DNA from: Aquimarina sp. MMG016
GTDB lineage: Bacteria > Bacteroidota > Bacteroidia > Flavobacteriales > Flavobacteriaceae
Direction: 5' to 3'
Length of the DNA stretch: 64,000 bases
NCBI RefSeq assembly: GCF_018100805.1
Contig: NZ_JAGJEA010000004.1
Location: 310,001 to 374,000, forward strand
The number at the start of each line of letters is the position of its first letter. Position 1 is the first letter of the stretch. This document shows, in pieces, positions 33,601 to 42,329 of the stretch. Under the pieces are notes generated by a model. The model saw only the letters and a program-made list of their open reading frames with translations, was not told where the DNA came from and ran no database searches. A program made the translations under genes and the position numbers.

Positions 33601-34195
33601 TAAAACCTCTAATATAATATAAGCTTGTTGAAAATATTTATTTAAGAATATATCAAAATAGATTAGTATAAACTCGTCATCAATTTCTTTCCAGAACCTT
33701 TTCAGTTTGAGTTTTCTAAAAAATTGTTGATTATCGAATAAATTATAAAAACTCTATTAATGTAATAACAAATTTGATTTTACTTCGGTTATGTAGTTTT
33801 AAAGATTTAAACGGACCTGCTTATTTTTTAAAAAAAAGAATAAGGGTTTATAAGGTTTAATAAACATCTCGCTAAAATAGTAGACATCGTAAAGCAGGGG
33901 AAAGATGTTTAGAAGTTTATAAAAAAGCTCTTAACTCATAAGTTTTTATCTTAACAAAATACGATATACTGCGTACAAATCATAGCATTCCATTTGAAAT
34001 TAAATTCCCCATTCTTATTCTACCAAGACATCTCTATCCATTATAAAAACAAACACTTGTTACTTAACACGATTGTTTTTTTTTGAGAAAAGTAATAGAA
34101 CAATTAATTATTATTTGAAGAATTAATATTTAGTTGATCTTTAAATCAACTCCTATTTTGTAATTTTAAAATATAATTTATTTTGAATAAAAAGA
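33601..34195. other. AT-rich region without an intact gene
   Basis: No convincing gene is seen. Short plus-strand open pieces (for example KDLNGPAYFLKKRIRVYKV near 33800 and NKHLAKIVDIVKQGKDV near 33861-33911) look protein-like but are interrupted by stops and shifted against each other, so they may be debris of a decayed gene. The region marks the left end of the accessory segment. Confidence 0.5.
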
Positions 34196-34615
34196 TTGAA
34201 AAGCAATATAAGAAATACTATAGAAGAAATACAAAATGCTATTTTGATTACCAAATTAGGGTATTCACCACCTCATACTTCATTATTACAAACTAAAGAA
34301 TTTGATAACAATGGGAATATATGGTTCTTAAGTGATAAATATAGTGTTTGCAACCAAAATTTATTAATCTCTAATGAAGCTGTTTTGATTTATAGCAAGC
34401 CAGAATCATCCTATTTTTTAAGTTTATACGGTAAAAGTGAAATCGTTGAGGATCAGGAGAGGTTAAAAGAATTATATAATGAAGAAGATATTGTGTATGC
34501 CAAGAAAAGAAAAAAAGATACATTAACTGCCATAAAATTTGAAATTTTAAAGGCAGATTATTGGGATGATTTAAATAGAGAATCTAATAATATTTTTACC
34601 AAAGACTATTTATGA
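34196..34615 (+). CDS. pyridoxamine 5'-phosphate oxidase-like split-barrel protein (general stress protein 26 type)
   Basis: The 139-residue product has the order seen in small FMN-binding split barrels: HTSLLQTKEFDNNGNIWFLSDKYS, EAVLIYSKPESSYFLSLYGKSEI, LTAIKFEILKADYWD. These are typical of the stress-induced PNPOx-like group; the exact activity is unknown. TTG at 34196 is the only start that keeps the length; family members are usually some 15-25 residues longer, so the N-terminus may be shortened. It opens the stress-gene region. Confidence 0.65.
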   Translation: MKSNIRNTIEEIQNAILITKLGYSPPHTSLLQTKEFDNNGNIWFLSDKYSVCNQNLLISNEAVLIYSKPESSYFLSLYGKSEIVEDQERLKELYNEEDIVYAKKRKKDTLTAIKFEILKADYWDDLNRESNNIFTKDYL

Positions 34616-34626
34616 TAAATTCATTA

Positions 34627-35148
34627 TTATTCAGATATTATGATACTTTCAGTGGTAAAAGCAAATCCTTGTTGACCAGAAACACCAACCATTACACCCT
34701 GAAAAATTGGAACTATAGTTTGATTGGCGCCCCAAGTTATTAAAAAGTTAGCACCGCTTCCCCCAGCTGTGTCTTCTTCTTCAATTACATATTCAATAGA
34801 CTCTAAAGGTTTCAAATAGATTGGCTGTTCGATATATGCGCGAACAAAATCTCCCGTAGTATTATAGTAATCTACATTTTTTATAAAAAGAGAATCTCTC
34901 GGACTTGTATTTCTGATACTAAGTGTAGCGGTAAGCTGAAATCGAAAATCCTTTGTTTTGTTATAAATATCAGAATAGATAGGAACATATAGTTCTTTCT
35001 TAATAGGGTAACTAAATCCATCATCACTCTCAGGTATTTTATTCTCCTTTAAAATTCCCTGTTTTAATTCCTTGTTGGGATTTTGTTTTGTACAAGAATA
35101 TGTAATGACTATAGACAACAGGATGAAAAAAAAGTTTTTGAAATTCAT
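34627..35148 (-). CDS. DUF3124 family lipoprotein
   Basis: The 173-residue protein has a lipobox (LLSIVITYSCTKQ) and the DUF3124 pattern: LYVPIYSDIYNKTKDFRFQLTATLSIRNTSP, VRAYIEQPIYLKPLESIEYVIEEEDTAGGSGANFLITWGA. The function is unknown; I would expect an outer-membrane lipoprotein facing the periplasm. It is convergent with the PNPOx-like gene and divergent from corA. Confidence 0.85.
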   Translation of the reverse strand: MNFKNFFFILLSIVITYSCTKQNPNKELKQGILKENKIPESDDGFSYPIKKELYVPIYSDIYNKTKDFRFQLTATLSIRNTSPRDSLFIKNVDYYNTTGDFVRAYIEQPIYLKPLESIEYVIEEEDTAGGSGANFLITWGANQTIVPIFQGVMVGVSGQQGFAFTTESIIISE

Positions 35149-35263
35149 GGTAGTTTTTGGTTACAATACCTGAATTTACATTTATTTCTTTTGAACACAA
35201 GGGCTATATGAAAACTTTAGCAAAATACTTTTCGGTATTTTTACATGAAAAGTTCTCCTAGAC

Positions 35264-36352
35264 ATGAAAAAAAGAAAATCATTGCATCCAAAACTAAAAG
35301 TATCCAAATCCTCAAAAAGTTTGGGAAAAGCACCAGGGGCTGTAGTGTATATAGGTGAAAAAGAACATTTATCGACCAAAATTGAGATTCAGGACTATAC
35401 CAAAAATATGTTCGAGGTTAAAGATACGAATAATATCGAGGAGGCTTTTACTTTCAAAAGTAATGAACATATTACCTGGATCAATGTTAATGGTTTAAGC
35501 CACACAAACGAAATTACTCGAATAGGCCAACATTATGGATTACATCCACTTATTATTGAAGATATAGTAAATACAGATCAACGTCCAAAGATCGATGAAT
35601 ATGATACTTATCTTTTTTTAGTACTTAAAATGATGTATTTCAACAAAAACAAAGAATTTGTAATCGAGCATATTTCTATGGTATTAGGCAAGGAATATGT
35701 AATTACCTTCCAAGAGTCTGAAGAAGATATCTTTGATCCAGTTCGTATGCGTATTGCCAATGCGAAGAGCCGAATTAGAGGTTCTGAAGCAGATTACCTC
35801 GCTTTTGCCCTTATTGATGCTATATTTGATAATTACTTTGTGGTGATTGAGGATTTGGGAGAAAAAGTAGAGCTTCTGGAAGAGCAACTCTTTGTTGAAC
35901 AACCGGATGATATGATAACTCAGGATATCCAATCATTAAAAAGAGAGATTCTTAGAATTCGTAGAAGTATTCTACCGCTACGTGAGATCATTGGCCGAAT
36001 TGTAAAATCTGAAACAGATTTTATTCAGGAAAAACATATCGATTACTTCAAAGATCTTAATGACCATATCATTCATATTAATGAAAATATTGATGTATAC
36101 CGAGAAATGATCTGGGGGCTTATGGATATGTATATGACCACAATAAGCAATAAGATGAATGGTATAATGAAAGTGTTGACTATCATTGCTACTATTTTTA
36201 TTCCTCTAACTTTTATAGTAGGCGTCTATGGGATGAATTTTGAATACATGCCAGAGCTCAAATACCAAAATGCCTATTATATCTTATGGGGTATTATGAT
36301 AACTTTATTTGTTGGTCTTCTTGTTTTTTTCAGAAGAAAAAAATGGCTTTAA
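35264..36352 (+). CDS. corA: CorA-type magnesium/cobalt transporter
   Basis: The 362-residue protein has a large cytosolic N-terminal domain with the TWINVNGLSHTNEITRIGQHYGLHPLIIEDI segment, long stalk helices (about 170-300) and two C-terminal membrane helices joined by the GMN motif in VGVYGMNFEYMPEL. It forms a pentameric Mg2+ channel. It begins the stress region's first plus-strand run with lapA and dps. Confidence 0.95.
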   Translation: MKKRKSLHPKLKVSKSSKSLGKAPGAVVYIGEKEHLSTKIEIQDYTKNMFEVKDTNNIEEAFTFKSNEHITWINVNGLSHTNEITRIGQHYGLHPLIIEDIVNTDQRPKIDEYDTYLFLVLKMMYFNKNKEFVIEHISMVLGKEYVITFQESEEDIFDPVRMRIANAKSRIRGSEADYLAFALIDAIFDNYFVVIEDLGEKVELLEEQLFVEQPDDMITQDIQSLKREILRIRRSILPLREIIGRIVKSETDFIQEKHIDYFKDLNDHIIHINENIDVYREMIWGLMDMYMTTISNKMNGIMKVLTIIATIFIPLTFIVGVYGMNFEYMPELKYQNAYYILWGIMITLFVGLLVFFRRKKWL

Positions 36353-36551
36353 TATAATTTCTTAATGATTAAACATTATTAAATAGCTAAACCTCGTCTC
36401 ATTCTTCTTCCCTTAGTCATAAATCGCATATGAGCTAACATTAACATCAATAGTGTTAAATATATTTACGGACTTTTATTTACTTTAAAATCAGAGGAAA
36501 AGTTTAAAAACTGCTTACATACAAAAGTTGACAAGCTTTAACATCAAAATA

Positions 36552-36866
36552 ATGAAAAAATTAATCACCCTAGCCATATCAGCAATCTTTTTAATTGCAA
36601 TTACCATTTTTACCTTACAAAACTCTCAAGTTGTTGAAATTCAACTTTTCTTTTGGGAAGCACAGGCCTCGTTGTCAATGATATTATTCACCACATTTTC
36701 AATTGCAATACTAATAACAGTGGTAGCCATAATGCCTACAATTTATCATCTAAAAAAATTAAGAGACCAGTCACAGAAAAAAGTAAAAACACTAGTGAAA
36801 GAAAAAGAAAAGTTAGCAGAGCCTGAATCTAAAACTATACTATCTGAAGGACAGATAGAAAAATAA
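36552..36866 (+). CDS. LapA-domain membrane protein
   Basis: The 104-residue protein has two membrane helices (ITLAISAIFLIAITIFTLQNSQVVEIQLFF... LSMILFTTFSIAILITVVAI) in the LapA (DUF1049) pattern, with TLQNSQVVEIQLFFWE, then a charged coiled tail KLRDQSQKKVKTLVKEKEKL. LapA proteins are linked to lipopolysaccharide assembly in E. coli. ATG 36552 is used; an in-frame TTG upstream is less likely. Dps follows after 19 bases. Confidence 0.85.
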   Translation: MKKLITLAISAIFLIAITIFTLQNSQVVEIQLFFWEAQASLSMILFTTFSIAILITVVAIMPTIYHLKKLRDQSQKKVKTLVKEKEKLAEPESKTILSEGQIEK

Positions 36867-36885
36867 CATATAATATTATAAAATT

Positions 36886-37383
36886 ATGGACAATACATTA
36901 AAGAAAGAAAAAACATATAAAAAACTAGGATTTACTTATCTAGAAACTGCCGAAATCGTGGTAGCGCTAAATAAACTTCTAGCAAATTATATAGTACATT
37001 ATCATAAATTAAGAACATTTCATTGGAATGTAGAAGGGGGAGATTTTTTTGAATTACACGAGCAGTTTGAAGTAGAATACAATGAAGCAAAATTACAAAC
37101 AGATACTATAGCTGAAAGAATAAGAGTATTTGGATTAAAACCTAAATACACTTTACAACAACATTTAGGTCTAGCTGATATCAAGGAACTTCAAGATGAT
37201 TTAGCTCCATTAGGAATGGTAAAAGAAGTTCTAAAAGATTTTAGAATATTGCACGATTCATTATTAGATGTCTTAAATGCAGCGTTGGATTCTGGAGATA
37301 CAGTGACCGAAGAAATTGTTACTCAGTTTATGAGAAGATTAGAAAAAAGGCATTGGATGTTTACGGCCTGGTCCAAATCATAA
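36886..37383 (+). CDS. dps: Dps family ferritin-like protein (copy 1)
   Basis: The 165-residue helical protein has the Dps ferroxidase motif: His in HYHKLRTFHWNVEGGDFFELHEQFE with the Asp and Glu downstream, and a Trp-rich C-terminus (RHWMFTAWSK). Dps oxidises iron with hydrogen peroxide and may protect DNA in starvation. It lies after lapA. A second Dps lies at 50492-50998 on the other strand and is related but not a close copy. Confidence 0.95.
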   Translation: MDNTLKKEKTYKKLGFTYLETAEIVVALNKLLANYIVHYHKLRTFHWNVEGGDFFELHEQFEVEYNEAKLQTDTIAERIRVFGLKPKYTLQQHLGLADIKELQDDLAPLGMVKEVLKDFRILHDSLLDVLNAALDSGDTVTEEIVTQFMRRLEKRHWMFTAWSKS

Positions 37384-37392
37384 AGTATTTTT

Positions 37393-37641
37393 TTGAAAAC
37401 AACTTTTGAAAAATTACCGAACTCACTAACCAGAAAAAATCACAAAGCTGGATTGGTTCTTAGCGGTGGTGGTACAAAATGGTTTGTCCATCTAGTGGGA
37501 TACAAGCCTTGCACTAGAAAAAAATATGTCCGATTTAATATCCGGTTAAGCGTGGGAGACATTGCTGGTGCATTTTTACCATCTGTAATAGACCCAATTG
37601 ATATTACCCTTTTAATGTTGGATTACAAATTCTTTGACTAA
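37393..37641 (+). pseudogene. remnant of a patatin-like phospholipase gene
   Basis: The 82-residue open frame has KAGLVLSGGGTKWFVHLVG, which matches the oxyanion-hole start of patatin/RssA proteins (GLVLSGGGAKGxxHxG), and IRLSVGDIAGAFLP, which resembles the region around the catalytic Ser (GTSxGAIAGAF) with the GxSxG Ser lost. An intact gene would be about 250-750 residues. Both segments are in an otherwise degenerate frame, so it is a decayed copy. It begins 9 bases after dps. Confidence 0.7.
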
Positions 37642-38078
37642 GGATATGAATGTACCAGGAATTCAGAAATAAAATTATGACTTTATTAAGATATTCGTTC
37701 TATTCTAAGCAGACAATCGAACTAAGCATATTCAACCTAATTTACGACGATTTTAATCAAAAAAACAACTTTTATTGAATCAAATTCACTCATTTTTACA
37801 TTTTTACAGAAGTTTAACTAAAAAAATAATGTTTTTATTGTTATTTTTTTTAACAAATAAATCCAGCTATTCACATTATTTATGTTAAACAATGCTTAAT
37901 AAAGTTAAACCCAGTTAAAGCACTTGACAAATTTATCTCAGGACTTATATTACTACAGTGTGATTGAGAAGTCAATATTTCCTAAAAAAACATTTCAATC
38001 TTTTCTGATGCCATCCTGCATTTAGTTTTAGTTGTTGACTTTCATACAAATCAATTATTAATCAAAAAAAAATACGTT
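37642..38078. other. AT-rich spacer without a recognisable gene
   Basis: The 437 bases hold no supported gene. They contain long A/T runs and could include the lost C-terminal part of the patatin gene. A possible promoter for the small ORF cluster was not found. Confidence 0.5.
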
Positions 38079-38168
38079 TTGAATAATAAACGAAAAAGCG
38101 CTTTCATACTATTGACTGTGGTCTCAACTTTTGTTTTTATGATAGCATTAATAATAACTTTTATCTAA
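38079..38168 (+). CDS. possible 29-residue single-pass membrane peptide
   Basis: A TTG-started frame gives a basic N-terminus (NNKRKSAF) and one membrane helix (ILLTVVSTFVFMIALIITFI). It resembles the 30-residue peptide at 38337-38429 in plan. Function unknown; it may be a small membrane regulator or a type I toxin-like peptide, or not be expressed. Confidence 0.35.
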   Translation: MNNKRKSAFILLTVVSTFVFMIALIITFI

Positions 38169-38209
38169 AGTTAAAAACTAAATTATTAACATTAAAAAAT
38201 TATTTACTT

Positions 38210-38308
38210 ATGGAAACTTATTACAGATATTTTAAAATTTATTTTAATCCTTTTTTCAAATTCTTAAAAGAATTACCAAGTGCAAGCAAATATGCTATAC
38301 ACAGGTAA
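38210..38308 (+). CDS. possible 32-residue peptide
   Basis: METYYRYFKIYFNPFFKFL followed by a short polar end. It is rich in aromatic and basic residues and could be amphipathic. No family recognised; supported only by its place in a run of small ORFs. Confidence 0.3.
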   Translation: METYYRYFKIYFNPFFKFLKELPSASKYAIHR

Positions 38309-38336
38309 AATAGAATTTCTAAAGTCACCAATTAAA

Positions 38337-38429
38337 ATGAAATTCAAAAAAAAATTAATAAAATCATTAACACTATTAATTACAGTATCAGTTGCTATAT
38401 ATGCAATAGTATTAGCATTGATTTTGTAA
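38337..38429 (+). CDS. possible 30-residue single-pass membrane peptide
   Basis: MKFKKKLIKSLTLLITV continues as a membrane helix ending LALIL. The Lys-rich start and single helix repeat the plan of the 38079 ORF. It has an ATG and a short spacer to the next ORF. Confidence 0.4.
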   Translation: MKFKKKLIKSLTLLITVSVAIYAIVLALIL

Positions 38430-38454
38430 TTCAATATAACAAGAAAGAACTATT

Positions 38455-38583
38455 ATGAAAAATAGAAACAACATACAAAGACCTGGACTGAGAAAGAAGT
38501 TTTTTGGAAGTAAGGCATATTTAAGAGGACTTCGTAAAAAGGTTAAAGTCGGAATCAAGTCTAAAAAGGCGGTCACAACCTGA
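38455..38583 (+). CDS. possible 42-residue highly basic protein
   Basis: The product MKNRNNIQRPGLRKKFFG to VKVGIKSKKAVTT has about 13 Lys/Arg in 42 residues and almost no acidic residues. It may bind nucleic acid. No family recognised. It lies 25 bases after the preceding ORF. Confidence 0.45.
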   Translation: MKNRNNIQRPGLRKKFFGSKAYLRGLRKKVKVGIKSKKAVTT

Positions 38584-38637
38584 TCATAAAACAAAGAGAA
38601 TCAATCACATAAAATAAGAACATTATATATCGAAATT

Positions 38638-38995
38638 ATGAAAAAAAACAAACATATATACAAAGCACTTTCTTGGGTCGAAAAAAAAACCAACTATAAC
38701 CGTTAAATCTATCGCTGAAGGATTTGAAAATCCCAAAGCCTTTACTAGCAAATCAAATAATGAGAAAATAAGAGCCGACCTATCATTCACTACCCATGGA
38801 GGAGCTAAACATTATTCCGACATAGCCTTGAAAAGCACCAATTTGAAAAAATTAGTCATAAAGTGGAAAGTCTTAAGTTTTATGGCTGGGATGAAACGAG
38901 GAAAACTTCACTTGCTAGCTCCAAAGGGGCATAAAGCTTTTACTCAACGACTAGTAAAGCAGCATAACATCAATGCAATGGTCCACTCTATTTAA
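38638..38995 (+). pseudogene. 118-residue gene of unknown family, broken at an A9 run
   Basis: From the ATG the frame reads MKKNKHIYKALSWVEKK and then stops at 38704 after a run of nine A (38681-38689). With eight A the frame continues for ~100 more residues (TITVKSIAEGF, SFTTHGGAKHYSDIAL, GKLHLLAPKGHKAFTQRLV) to a stop at 38995, giving an intact 118-residue protein. So it is a frameshift mutation, a sequence error, or a site of polymerase slippage. I do not recognise a named family; the protein is basic and probably small and globular. Confidence 0.7.
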
Positions 38996-39060
38996 GTGAG
39001 CACATCTGCTCATGACATTTTTATCATTTAACTATTTCTAAAATTAAAGTATATAACAAT

Positions 39061-39216
39061 ATGTCTTCTAAAAATGGTATATCATCAACTTCAAGGAACG
39101 CAAAAAACTTAAGAAACGAAATCAATTACTGGAAAAAACAAAAAAATAATAGAAAATGCACGAATTATGCAGAAATGTCATATTGGGAAATTTTAAGTAC
39201 AAATACGGCTCTATAG
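39061..39216 (+). CDS. possible 51-residue polar protein
   Basis: MSSKNGISSTSRNAKNLRN then INYWKKQKNNRK and YAEMSYWEILSTNTAL. Charged, likely helical. No family recognised. It is 65 bases downstream of the frameshifted gene and 54 bases before the histidine kinase. Confidence 0.45.
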   Translation: MSSKNGISSTSRNAKNLRNEINYWKKQKNNRKCTNYAEMSYWEILSTNTAL

Positions 39217-39270
39217 ATATTAAATAGACTTCCTAACTCCAGGTTCTATTTTTTTTATAGTTTTACAATT

Positions 39271-40473
39271 ATGACACCACCTAAGTTACCCCACAACGAA
39301 AAACAACGACAAAAAGCAGTTGAAAAATATCAATTATTGGACACATTACCAGAAGAGAGTTATGACAACATAACCTCATTAATGTCATATATTTGTGACA
39401 CTCCCATATCTCTCATTACATTATTAGACAAAGAAAGAAACTTTCTAAAATCACACCATGGCGTACCTTTTAATGAATCCCCTAGAGAAATTTCTTTTTG
39501 TGGTCACGCTATTAACTCTGAAGCAGAATTAACAATTATAGAGGATTCTAGAAAAGATGAGCGTTTTATTGGTAACCCGCTGGTAACAGATCACGACGCT
39601 ATTTTTTATGCGGGCGCACCTCTCGTGGATGTAGAAGGGTTTAAATTAGGTACATTGTGTGTTTATGACAGACAGCCTCGTAGTTTGTCTGTCGAACAAA
39701 AAAATGCGTTATTAGCTATGGCTAAACAAGTTGTAAACTTGTTTGAACAACGTTATCAAAATTTGAAATTATTACAACTTCAGGATAAGTTAAAAAAACG
39801 AAATGACGATTTAAAAAAATTTGCTGGTATAGTTTCTCACGATCTAAAATCGCCTCTTGCCAATATTATATCCCTCACAGAGTTATTGGAAGATGACAAC
39901 AAAGATCTTTTAAATGATGAGTCATTACAATACTTAGAATACCTTAAAACTTCTTCTTATTCTCTTAAAGATTATATTGACGGGATTCTTAAATTCTACA
40001 AAAGTGATGAACTATTTTCTCATAGAAAGGAAAAAATAAACTTAGTTAAACTTTTACAAGAGATTGAAAATATTACAAACACAGATCACAATGTCACTTT
40101 TAATATTCAAAATAATTGTCAGGAGCTGATTTTGAATAAAGCTGCGCTGATGCAGATATTAATTAATTTAGTCACTAACGGTATAAAGTACAATTCGAAA
40201 CCAAACCCCTTAATTAATATTGGCGTTACAGAAAGTGAAGACTTCTACAATTTTTCTGTTAATGATAATGGAGATGGCATACCTAAAGAATACCTAGATA
40301 AAATATTCGATCTTTTCTCAGTAGTTGGTGTAGCGGATCGCGATGGTAATGTAGGAACAGGAATAGGGTTAGCCACTGTAAAAAAAATTGTTACGAATCT
40401 AGGTGGAGAAATAAAGGTTTCATCTTCCAGTGGAGAAGGTAGTACATTCTCATTTTCTATTGTAAAAAACTAA
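39271..40473 (+). CDS. GAF-domain sensor histidine kinase
   Basis: The 400-residue soluble protein has an N-terminal GAF domain (about 20-160: DTLPEESYDNITSLMSYIC... REISFCGHAI... FYAGAPLVDVEGFKLGTLCVYD), a coiled linker, a HisKA helix with His190 in FAGIVSHDLKSPLANI, and a HATPase domain with NLVTNGIKYN, DNGDGIPKEYLDKIFDLF and GTGIGLATVKK. There is no membrane segment and no response regulator gene beside it, so the partner is elsewhere. It is likely a cytosolic stress or redox sensor; the ligand is unknown. Confidence 0.92.
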   Translation: MTPPKLPHNEKQRQKAVEKYQLLDTLPEESYDNITSLMSYICDTPISLITLLDKERNFLKSHHGVPFNESPREISFCGHAINSEAELTIIEDSRKDERFIGNPLVTDHDAIFYAGAPLVDVEGFKLGTLCVYDRQPRSLSVEQKNALLAMAKQVVNLFEQRYQNLKLLQLQDKLKKRNDDLKKFAGIVSHDLKSPLANIISLTELLEDDNKDLLNDESLQYLEYLKTSSYSLKDYIDGILKFYKSDELFSHRKEKINLVKLLQEIENITNTDHNVTFNIQNNCQELILNKAALMQILINLVTNGIKYNSKPNPLINIGVTESEDFYNFSVNDNGDGIPKEYLDKIFDLFSVVGVADRDGNVGTGIGLATVKKIVTNLGGEIKVSSSSGEGSTFSFSIVKN

Positions 40474-40599
40474 TAAAACTCTAAATATTTATACTATTTT
40501 TTGTTTAGAGTTAATCAATCTTCCATAATAGCACCTCTTTTATCTAGACTTCAAGTAAATTTAAACAAAAAACAACCTAGTTAAAATTTAAATTATGCG

Positions 40600-40719
40600 A
40601 TGGAAAGCTCGGATATAGGAGACATCCTGACACAACCACAACTAAGATTATACAAAAAGTTAAAACCAGAATACCAACCTATTGATCTAGTAGTAGTTGG
40701 GAAAGTAAAAGAAAAATAA
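40600..40719 (+). CDS. possible 39-residue protein overlapping the deaminase start
   Basis: MESSDIGDILTQPQLRLYKK to VVVGKVKEK ends in TAATG, sharing one base with the next ATG, which suggests translational coupling. No family recognised. Confidence 0.4.
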   Translation: MESSDIGDILTQPQLRLYKKLKPEYQPIDLVVVGKVKEK

Positions 40720-41159
40720 TGCAGGAGAAACATATTCACTTTATGCAGCAAGCGATTGCCCTTGCAAACAAGGGTGAAATTACTCATGGAGCAGCTTCGT
40801 TTGGAGCAGTAGTAGTAAAGGATGATCATGTAATTGCACAGTCATATAATCAGGTTTCAAAAACACAAGACCCAACGCAACATGCAGAGATCTTGGCGAT
40901 TCGAGAAGCTTGTAAGGTTTTAAAAAGCAAAAATCTTTCAGATTGTATTTTATATACTAGTTGTGAGCCTTGCTTGATGTGCCTGGGGGCTTGCCATTGG
41001 GCAAGTTTCAAGGCAATTTATTTTGGGGTTTCAGCAGAAGATGCTAAAAAACATAACTTCATATACACCCAAATGTTCTATTCCTTTGACCAAGAAAAGA
41101 GACATAGAGAATTTAATATGACGCAGCTACTTAGAAACGAAGCATTAGCAGTTTGGTAA
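40719..41159 (+). CDS. cytidine/deoxycytidylate-type nucleoside deaminase
   Basis: The 146-residue zinc enzyme has HAE (His55, Glu57) in PTQHAEILAIREACK and PCLMC with ligands Cys82 and Cys85 in TSCEPCLMCLGAC. The arrangement fits the guanine deaminase/tRNA-adenosine deaminase class; the substrate is not determined, and the distribution of such short forms favours a guanine or related base. It shares one base with the preceding small ORF and is 7 bases ahead of the FNT gene. Confidence 0.9.
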   Translation: MQEKHIHFMQQAIALANKGEITHGAASFGAVVVKDDHVIAQSYNQVSKTQDPTQHAEILAIREACKVLKSKNLSDCILYTSCEPCLMCLGACHWASFKAIYFGVSAEDAKKHNFIYTQMFYSFDQEKRHREFNMTQLLRNEALAVW

Positions 41160-41166
41160 AAATGAT

Positions 41167-42003
41167 ATGGTAGAAAATCAAAACCTAAAAATTAATGAGA
41201 ATACTAATGGTGAAGCGCAAGAAAATTCACCTATGTCACACTCCGAAATCTTGCGAGAACAAGTCTCGGAGGCATTAGTCATTTATGACAAAACAAACTC
41301 AAGTATTCTATTGAGCTCGCTCTCCGCTGGCTTAGAAATTGGGTTCAGTTTTTTACTAATCTGTGTAATGACCGCTTTTTTCATTAATGAAACAAATAGC
41401 GCCATAATATGGAAGATAAACGCGCTGGTTTATCCTGTTGGATTTATTCTTGTTGTTTTAGGGAAATCCATGTTATTTACAGAGCAAACCTCTTTACTTA
41501 CATTACCCGTATTAAATAAAAAATCAAAAGTAATAGATCTTTTCAGATTATGGGGATTAGTACTTACCGGTAATATTTTTGGAGGAATATTAATAAGCAT
41601 AATCGCCATTTGGATTGGTCCCAAATTAGGAATTTTCGATGTAAAAATTGTCGAAAAAGTTTCACAACATGTACTTCACAGTGATCTAACTGTCATATTT
41701 GTAAGTGCGATATTAGCAGGCTGGTTAATGGGATTGTTATCTTGGTTACTCACGTCTTCGGATAGTACGATTAGTAGAATTTTGGTTATCTATATTATCA
41801 CAGCAGTTATTGGCGCTATGGGCTTGCATCATTCTATTGTAGGGAATATTGAGGTGTTTTCAGGGTTAATTGTATCAAAAAAAATTACAATAACAGACTA
41901 TCTATCCTTTCAAGGAGTTGCAATTATAGGAAATGCTATAGGTGGAGTTGTATTTGTAGCTTTATTAAAATACAAAGCTTTTGCATACAACGGAAATAAT
42001 TAA
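41167..42003 (+). CDS. formate/nitrite transporter family channel
   Basis: The 278-residue protein has six membrane segments and an FNT layout (VYPVGFILVVLGKSMLFTEQTSLLTLPVL, LWGLVLTGNIFGGIL, LAGWLMGLLSWL, GLHHSIVGNIEVF, GNAIGGVVFVALLKY). The N-terminal 35 residues are a polar extension. It should form a pentamer for small monovalent anions; the substrate is not known. In this stress cluster it may export acids or nitrite. Confidence 0.9.
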   Translation: MVENQNLKINENTNGEAQENSPMSHSEILREQVSEALVIYDKTNSSILLSSLSAGLEIGFSFLLICVMTAFFINETNSAIIWKINALVYPVGFILVVLGKSMLFTEQTSLLTLPVLNKKSKVIDLFRLWGLVLTGNIFGGILISIIAIWIGPKLGIFDVKIVEKVSQHVLHSDLTVIFVSAILAGWLMGLLSWLLTSSDSTISRILVIYIITAVIGAMGLHHSIVGNIEVFSGLIVSKKITITDYLSFQGVAIIGNAIGGVVFVALLKYKAFAYNGNN

Positions 42004-42025
42004 TAAATATAAAAGTTAAAAATAA

Positions 42026-42325
42026 ATGAAAACAGTTTTTGAATACACCAATGTATCTGCAAGTGATAGTCTAGAATCATTTGTAGAAAAAAAATTAAGT
42101 AATCTTTCGAATAAATATCCTTTTGTAATTCGCGGAGATATATTCTTTAAGAAAGAAAACAGAGATGATGACACAGGACACATCTGTGGTATTAGATTAA
42201 GTGCTCCGGGACCACGATTGTATGCTTCATCTGAGAAAATAAGTTATGAAGAAGCAATCATAGAAACCATTCGCGACCTCAACGATCAGTTAGAAAAAAG
42301 GAAAGAGAAAATGAAAACTTATTAA
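42026..42325 (+). CDS. hpf: ribosome hibernation promoting factor (short HPF/RaiA)
   Basis: The 99-residue protein has the RaiA/HPF order: MKTVFEYTNVSASDSLESFVEKKLSNLSNKYPF, IFFKKENRDD, CGIRLSAPGPRLYASSEKISYEEAIIETIRDLNDQLEKRKEKM. It stops ribosomes in stationary phase or stress. It is 22 bases after the FNT gene and 4 bases before the broken DJ-1 gene. Confidence 0.9.
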   Translation: MKTVFEYTNVSASDSLESFVEKKLSNLSNKYPFVIRGDIFFKKENRDDDTGHICGIRLSAPGPRLYASSEKISYEEAIIETIRDLNDQLEKRKEKMKTY

Positions 42326-42329
42326 AAAC

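Noticed and set aside
37393..37641. A complete small hydrolase gene
   Set aside because: It has the patatin oxyanion motif but lacks the GxSxG Ser and all later parts, so it was called a pseudogene.
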